DNA of 64,000 bases. Source: Plumapathes pennacea. Taxonomy: Eukaryota; Cnidaria; Anthozoa; Antipatharia; Myriopathidae. This document shows, in pieces, positions 57,853-64,000 of this stretch (position 1 is its first letter; every line of letters starts with the position of its first letter). The notes below the pieces were generated by a model. That model saw nothing but the letters and a program-made list of their open reading frames with translations. It had not been told where the DNA came from and did no database searches. The translations under genes and the position numbers were made by a program. Location of the stretch: assembly GCA_964036295.1 (NCBI GenBank), contig OZ038468.1:9064848-9128847 (forward strand), read 5' to 3'.

Positions 57853-60800
57853 ATGTGGCGTGCTCTTAAAAGTGGTTACGGACATTTTCCAAGAGGTAGG
57901 GAAGGATATAGGACCATTTGGAGAAAAAAAAATTTTTTGGAAAATTTTTTCCCAAAGGTGACCACTGCAGCTTTTGGCACTTTCCTTTGGACAGCACCGA
58001 GGACAAATTTTTTTTCCAAAGTCTTTCTTTTATACCCTAGTCATGTGGCGTGCTCTTAAAAGTGGTTATGGATATTTCCCAAGAGGTAGGGAAGGATATA
58101 GGACCATTTGGAGAAAAAAAACATTTTTTGGAAAATTTTTTCCGAAAGGGTACCACTGCAGCTTTTGGCACTTCCCTTTGGACAGCACCGAGATCAAATT
58201 TTTTTTCCAAAGTCTTTCTTTTATACCCTAGTCATGTGGCGTGCTCTTAAAAGTGGTTATGGATATTTTCCAAGAGGTAGGGAAGGATATAGGACCATTT
58301 GGAGGAAAACAAATATTTCGAAAATTTTTTCCCAAAGTCTCCAAAACCGAGGATGTGTCGAAAGGGGACCACTGAAGCTTTTGGCACTTCCCTTTGGACA
58401 ACACCGAGGACAAATTTTTTTCCAAAGTCTTTCTTTTATACCCTAGTCATGTGGCGTGCTCTTGAAAGTGGTTATGGATATTTTCCAAGAGGTAGGGAAG
58501 GATATAGGACCATTTGGAGAAAAAAAAATATTTGGGAAAATTTTTTCCCAAAGCCTCCAAAACCGAGGATGTGTCCAAAGGGGACCACTGCAGCTTTTGA
58601 CACTTCCCTTTGGACAGCACCGAAGACAAATTTTTTTTCCAAAGTCTTTCTTTTATACCCTAGTCATGTGGCGTGCTCTTAAAAGTGGTTACGGTCATTT
58701 TCCAAGAGGTAGGGAAGGATATAGGACCATTTGGAGAAAAAAAAAATTTTTTGGAAAATTTTTTCCCAAAGGGGACCACTGCAGCTTTTGGCACTTCCCT
58801 TTGGACAGCACCGAGGACAAATTTTTTTTCCAAAGTCTTTCTTTTACACCCAAGTCATGTGGCGTGCTCTTAAAAGTGGTTATGGATATTTTCCAAGAGG
58901 TAGGGAAGGATAAAGGACCATTTCGAGAAAAAAAAAATTTTTGGAAAATTTTTTCCCAAAGTCTCCAAAACCGAGGATGTGTCGAAAAGGGACCACTGAA
59001 GCTTTTGGCACTTCCCTTTGGACAGCACCGAGGACAATTTTTTTTTCCAAAATCTTTCTTTTATAACCTAGGCATGTGGCGTGCTCTTAAAAGTGGTTAC
59101 GGACATTTTCCAAGAGGTAGGGAAGGATATAGGACCATTTAGAGAAAAAAAAAATTTTTTGGAAAATTTTTTCCCAAAGGGGACCACTGCAGCTTTTGGC
59201 ACTTCCCTTTGGACAGCACCGAGGACAAATTTTTTTTCCAAAGTCTTTCTTTTACACCCAAGTCATGTGGCGTGCTCTTAAAAGTGGTTATGGATATTTT
59301 CCAAGAGGTAGGGAAGGATATAGGACCATTTGGAGAAAAAAAAAATTTTTGGAAAATTTTTTCCCAAAGTCTCCAAAACCGAGGATGTGTCGAAAGGGGA
59401 CCACTGAAGCTTTTGGCACTTCCCTTTGGACAACACCGAGGACAAATTTTTTTTCCAAAGTCTTTCTTTTATAACCTAGGCATGTGGCGTGCTCTTAGAA
59501 CTGGTTACAGACATTTTCCAAGAGGTAGGGAAGGATATAGGACCATTTGGAGAAAAAAAAAATTTTTTGGAAAATTTTTTCCCAAAGGGGACCACTGCAG
59601 CTTTTGGCACTTCCCTTTGGACAGCTCCGAGGACAAATTTTTTTTCCAAAGTCTTTCTTTTACACCCAAGTCATGTGGCGTGCTCTTAAAAGTGGTTATG
59701 GATATTTTCCAAGAGGTAGGGAAGGATAAAGAACCATTTCGAGAAAAAAAAAATTTTTGGAAAATTTTTTCCCAAAGTCTCCAAAACCGAGGATGTGTCG
59801 AAAGGGGACCACTGAAGCTTTTGGCACTTCCCTTTGGACAACACCGAGGACAAATTTTTTTTCCAAAATCTTTCTTTTATAACCTAGGCATGTGGCGTGC
59901 TTTTAAAACTGGTTACAGACATTTTCCAAGAGGTAGGGAAGGATATAAGACCATTTGGAGAAAAAAAAATTTTTTGGAAAATTTTTTCCCAAAGGGGACC
60001 ACTGCAGCTTTTGACACTTCCCTTTGGACAGCACCGAGGACAAATTTTTTTTCCAAAGTCTTTCTTTTATACCCTAGTCATGTGGCGTGCTCTCAAAAGT
60101 GGTTACGGACATTTTCCAAGAAGTAGGGAAGGATATAGGACCATTTGGAGAAAAAAAAAATTTTTTTGGAAAATTTTTTCCCAAAGGGGACCACTGCAGC
60201 TTTTGGCACTTCCCTTTGGACAGCACCGAATACAAATTTTTTTTCCAAAGTCTTTCTTTTATACCCTAGTCATGTGGCGTGTTCTTAAAAGTGGTTATGG
60301 ATATTTTCCAAGAGGTAGGGAAGGATATAGGACCATTTGGAGAAAAAAAAATTTTTGGAAAATTTTTTCCCAAAGCCTCCAAAACCGAGGATGCGTCCAA
60401 AGGGGACCACTGCAGCTTTTGGCACTTCCCTTTGCACAGCACCGAGGACAATTTTTTTTTCCAAAGTCTTTCTTTTACACCCAAGTCATATGGCGTGCTC
60501 TTAAAAGTGGTTATGGATATTTCCCAAGAGGTAGGGAAGGATAAAGGACCATTTGGAGAAAAAAAAAATTTTTGGAAAATTTTTTCCCAAAGTCTCAAAA
60601 ACCGAGGATGTGTCCAAAGGGGACCACTGCAGCTTTTGACACTTCCCTTTGGACAGCACCGAGGACAAATTTTTTTTCCAAAGTCTTTCTTTTATACCCT
60701 AGTCATGTGGCGTGCTCTTAAAAGTGGTTACGGACATTTTCCAAGAAGTAGGGAAGGATATAGGACCATTTGGAGAAAAAAAAATTTTTTGGAAAATTTT

Positions 60801-63800
60801 TTCCCAAAGGGGACCACTGCAGCTTTTGGCACTTTTCTTTGGACAGCACCGAGGACAAATTTTTTTTCCAAAGTCTTTCTTTTATACCCTAGTCATGTGG
60901 CGTGCTCTTGAAAGTGGTTATGGATATTTTCCAGAAGGTAGGGAAGGATATAGGACCATTTGGAGAAAAAAAAATTTTTGGAAAATTTTTTCCCAAAGCC
61001 ACCAAAACCGAGGATGCGTCCAAAGGGGACCACTGCAGCTTTTGGCACTTCCCTTTGCACAGCACCGAGGACAAATTTTTTTTCCAAAGTCTTTCTTTTA
61101 CACCCAAGTCATGTGGCGTGCTCTTAAAAGTGGTTATGGATATTTCCCAAGAGGTAGGGAAGGATAAAGGACCATTTGGAGAAAAAAAAAATTTTTGGAA
61201 AATTTTTTCCCAAAGCCTCCAAAACCGAGGATGCGTCCAAAGGGGACCACTGCAGCTTTTGGCACTTCCCTTTGCACAGCACCGAGGACAAATTTTTTTT
61301 CCAAAGTCTTTCTTTTACACCCAAGTCATGTGGCGTGCTCTTAAAAGTGGTTATGGATATTTTCCAAGAGGTAGGGAAGGATAAAGGACCATTTCGAGAA
61401 AAAAAAAATTTTTCGAAAATTTTTTCCCAAAGTCTCCAAAACCGAGGATGTGTCGAAAGCGGACCACTGAAGCTTTTGGCACTTCCCTTTGGACAACACC
61501 GAGGACAAATTTTTTTTCCAAAATCTTTCTTTTATAACCTAGGCATGTGGCGTGCTCTTAAAACTGGTTACAGACATTTTCCAAGAGGTAGGGAAGGATA
61601 TAGGACCATTTGAAGAAAAAAAAAATTTTTGGAAAATTTTTTCCCAAAGGGGACCACTGCAGCTTTTGGCACTTCCCTTAGGACAGCACCGAGGACTAAT
61701 TTTTTTTCCAAAGTCTTTCTTTTATACCCTAGTCATGTGGCGTGCTCTCAAAAGTGGTTACGGACATTTTCCAAGAGGTAGGGAAGAATGTAGGACCATT
61801 TGGAGAAAAAAAAAATTTTTTTGGAAAATTTTTTCCCAAAGGGGACCACTGCAGCTTTTGGCACTTCCCTTTGGACAGCACCGAGGACAAATTTTTTTTC
61901 CAAAGTCTTTCTTTTATACCCTAGTCATGTGGCGTGCTCTTAAAAGTGGTTACGGACATTTTCCAAGAGGTAGGGAAGGATATAGGACCATTTGGAGAAA
62001 AAAAAAATTTTTCGAAAATTTTTTCCCAAAGGGGACCACTGCAGCTTTTGGCACTTCCTTTTGGACAGCACCGAGGACAAATTTTTTTCCAAAGTCTTTC
62101 TTTTATACCCTAGTCATGTGGAGTTCTCTTAAAAGTGGTTATGGATATTTTCCAAGAGGTAGGGAAGGATATAGGACCATTTGGAGGAAAACAAATGTTT
62201 CGAAAATTTTTTCGCAAAGCCTCCAAAACCGAGGATGCCTCCAAAGGGGACCACTGCAGCTTTTGGCACTTCCCTTTGGACAGCACCGAGGACAAATTTT
62301 TTTTCCAAAGTCTTTCTTTTACACCCAAGTCATGTGGCGTGCTCTTAAAAGTGGTTATGGATATTTTCCAAGAGGTAGGGAAGGATAAAGGACCATTTGG
62401 AGAAAAAAAAAATTTTTGGAAAATTTTTTCCCAAAGTCTCCAAAACCGAGGATGTGTCGAAAGGGGACCACTGAAGCTTTTGGCACTTCCCTTTGGACAA
62501 CACCGAGGACAAATTTTTTTCCAAAGTCTTTCTTTTATACCCTAGTCATGTGGCGTGCTCTTGAAAGTGGTTATGGATATTTTCCAAGCGGTAGGGAAGG
62601 ATATAGGACCATTTGGAGAAAAAAAAATTTTTGGGAAAATTTTTTCCCAAAGCCTCCAAAACCGAGGATGTGTCCAAAGGGGACCACTGCAGCTTTTGAC
62701 ACTTCCCTTTGGACAGCACCGAGGACAAATTTTTTTTCCAAAGTCTTTCTTTTATACCCTAGTCATGTGGCGTGCTCTTAAAAGTGGTTACGGTCATTTT
62801 CCAAGAGGTAGGGAAGGATATAGGACCATTTGGAGAAAAAAAAAATTTTTTGGAAAATTTTTTCCCAAAGGGGACCACTGCAGCTTTTCGCACTTCCCTT
62901 TGGACAGCACCGAGGACAAATTTTTTTTCCAAAGTCTTTCTTTTACACCCAAGTCATGTGGCGTGCTCTTAAAAGTGGTTATGGATATTTTCCAAGAGGT
63001 AGGGAAAGATAAAGGACCATTTCGAGAAAAAAAAAATTTTTGGAAAATTTTTTCCCAAAGTCTCCAAAACCGAGGATGTGTCGAAAGGGGACCACTGAAG
63101 CTTTTGGCACTTCCCTTTGGACAGCACCGAGGACAAATTTTTTTTCCAAAATCTTTCTTTTATAACCTAGGCATGTGGCGTGCTCTTAAAACTGGTTACA
63201 AACATTGTCCAAGAGGTAGGGAAGGATATAGGACCATTTGGAGAAAAAAAAAATTTTTTGAAAAATTTTTTCCCAAAGGGGACCACTGCAGCTTTTGACA
63301 CTTCCCTTTGGACAGCTCCGAGGACAAATTTTTTTTCCAAAGTCTTTCTTTTATACCCTAGTCATGTGGTGTGCTCTTAAAAGTGGTTACGGACATTTTC
63401 CAAGAGGTAGGGAAGAATATAGGACCATTTGGAGAAAAAAAAAATTTTTTTGGAAAATTTTTTCCCAAAGGGGACCACTGCAGCTTTTGGCACTTCCCTT
63501 TGGACAGCACCGAGGACAAATTTTTTTTCCAAAGTCTTTCTTTTATACCCTAGTCATGTGGCGTGCTCTTAAAAGTGGTTACGGACATTTTCCAAGAGGT
63601 AGGGAAGGATATAGGACCATTTGGAGAAAAAAAAATTTTTGGAAAATCTTTTCCCAAAGGGGACCACTGCAGCTTTTGACACTTCCCTTTGGACAGCTCC
63701 GAGGACAAATTTTTTTTCCAAAGTCTTTCTTTTATACCCTAGTCATGTGGCGTGCTCTTAAAAGTGGTTACGGACATTTTCCAAGAGGTAGGGAAGAATA

Positions 63801-63936
63801 TAGGACCATTTGGAGAAAAAAAAAATTTTTTTGGAAAATTTTTTCCCAAAGGGGACCACTGCAGCTTTTGGCACTTCCCTTTGGACAGCACCGAGGAGAA
63901 ATTTTTTTTCAAAAGTTTTTCTTTTATACCCTAGTC

Positions 63937-64000
63937 ATGTGGCGTGCTCTTAAAAGTGGTTACGGACATTTTCCAAGAGGTAGGGAAGGATATAGGACCA
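63937..64000 (+). repeat. Partial monomer at the right edge
   Basis: The first 64 bases of a c-like short monomer, ending within GGATATAGGACCA. The copy-1 counterpart starts at 45131. Confidence 0.9.

Larger units (their letters stand above)
1..64000 (+). repeat. Satellite DNA array, about 316 head-to-tail monomers
   Basis: The entire window consists of variants of one monomer in one orientation. Reading from the anchor ATGTGGCGTGCTCTT, each monomer holds in order: AAAAGTGGTTA(C/T)GGA, TTTTCCAAGAGGTAGGGAAG, GATA(T/A)AGGACCATTTGGAG, a poly-A/poly-T core, CCCAAAG, an optional 26-27 bp block, GGGACCACTG(C/A)AGCTTTT, CACTTCCCTTTGGACA, CACCGAGGACAAA, a T8 run, CCAAAGTCTTTCTTTTA and one of three end haplotypes. 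Anchor spacing is 189-193 bp (short) or 215-218 bp (long), apart from three enlarged monomers of 308, 308 and 281 bp. I saw no inverted block, inserted mobile element or unique DNA. Organism and chromosomal location cannot be read from the sequence. A centromeric or heterochromatic satellite is the family-level inference. Confidence 0.97.
55576..64000 (+). repeat. Large duplicated segment, copy 2, runs off the window
   Basis: It repeats 36770-45194 monomer for monomer to the last base of the window. Because it starts directly after the 18.8-kb stretch 36770-55575, the simplest reading is a tandem duplication with a period of about 18.8 kb, of which the second copy is only partly included. The i monomer (62548), the d monomer with ACAAATGTTTCG (about 62192) and the spacer-TC dyad (63641-63654) are shared with copy 1. 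Confidence 0.92.

Noticed and set aside
1..64000. CRISPR-like regular spacing
   Set aside because: There are no short repeats with unique spacers. The whole 190-217 bp unit is repeated and the sequence is clearly a satellite.
1..64000. Inverted blocks or transposon insertions
   Set aside because: Every anchor is on the + strand and anchor spacing is fully explained by 189-193, 215-218, 281 or 308 bp. That leaves no room for an insertion.

Overview
The whole 64 kb window is one uninterrupted tandem satellite array. I find no protein-coding gene, RNA gene, transposon, CRISPR array or unique spacer on either strand. I anchored every monomer by hand on the near-invariant ATGTGGCGTGCTCTT and found about 316 anchors, all on the + strand and all head to tail. 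Monomers fall into two length classes. Short ones are 189-193 bp. Long ones are 215-218 bp and differ by a 26-27 bp block that begins TCTCCAAAACCGAGGATG (or CCTCC...). This fits a eukaryotic centromeric, pericentromeric or other heterochromatic satellite, with a monomer close to nucleosome-repeat size. I cannot name the organism. The size class resembles the roughly 191-bp zebra finch satellite (Tgut191A), but I cannot compare sequences from memory.

Layout. From 1 to about 23.36 kb the array is a higher-order repeat (HOR). The full unit is 13 monomers (a-b-c-d-e-f-g-d'-e'-h-i-j-e''), 2,661 bp, intact at 122-2782 and 8291-10951. Shorter or longer versions lie between and after these, made by monomer loss, substitution or insertion. 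From 23.36 to about 43 kb the HOR order breaks down. There are runs of 9 and 12 consecutive short monomers (23667-25380, 33707-35994), mixed blocks, and three loci carrying an internal 91-bp partial-monomer duplication. From about 43.3 to 52.3 kb HOR-like order returns. Around 52.37-55.43 kb a 7-monomer, 1,411-bp unit is tandemly duplicated. From 55576 to the window end the sequence repeats 36770-45194 at an offset of 18,805-18,806 bp, with two single-base homopolymer differences as the only ones I found.

How it works together. Nothing here forms a pathway. The internal logic is recombinational: subfamilies are shuffled by unequal exchange and re-amplified in blocks of 0.09, 1.4, 2.7 and 18.8 kb. 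Every monomer carries an A-tract/T-tract core with an inverted repeat (GGAAAA-NN-TTTTCC or CGAAAA-NN-TTTTCG). Its arms largely stay complementary while its 2-bp spacer varies, and several chimeric junctions lie at or next to it. That core is the most interesting candidate functional element in the window. The reading frames that appear open are by-products of the repeat.
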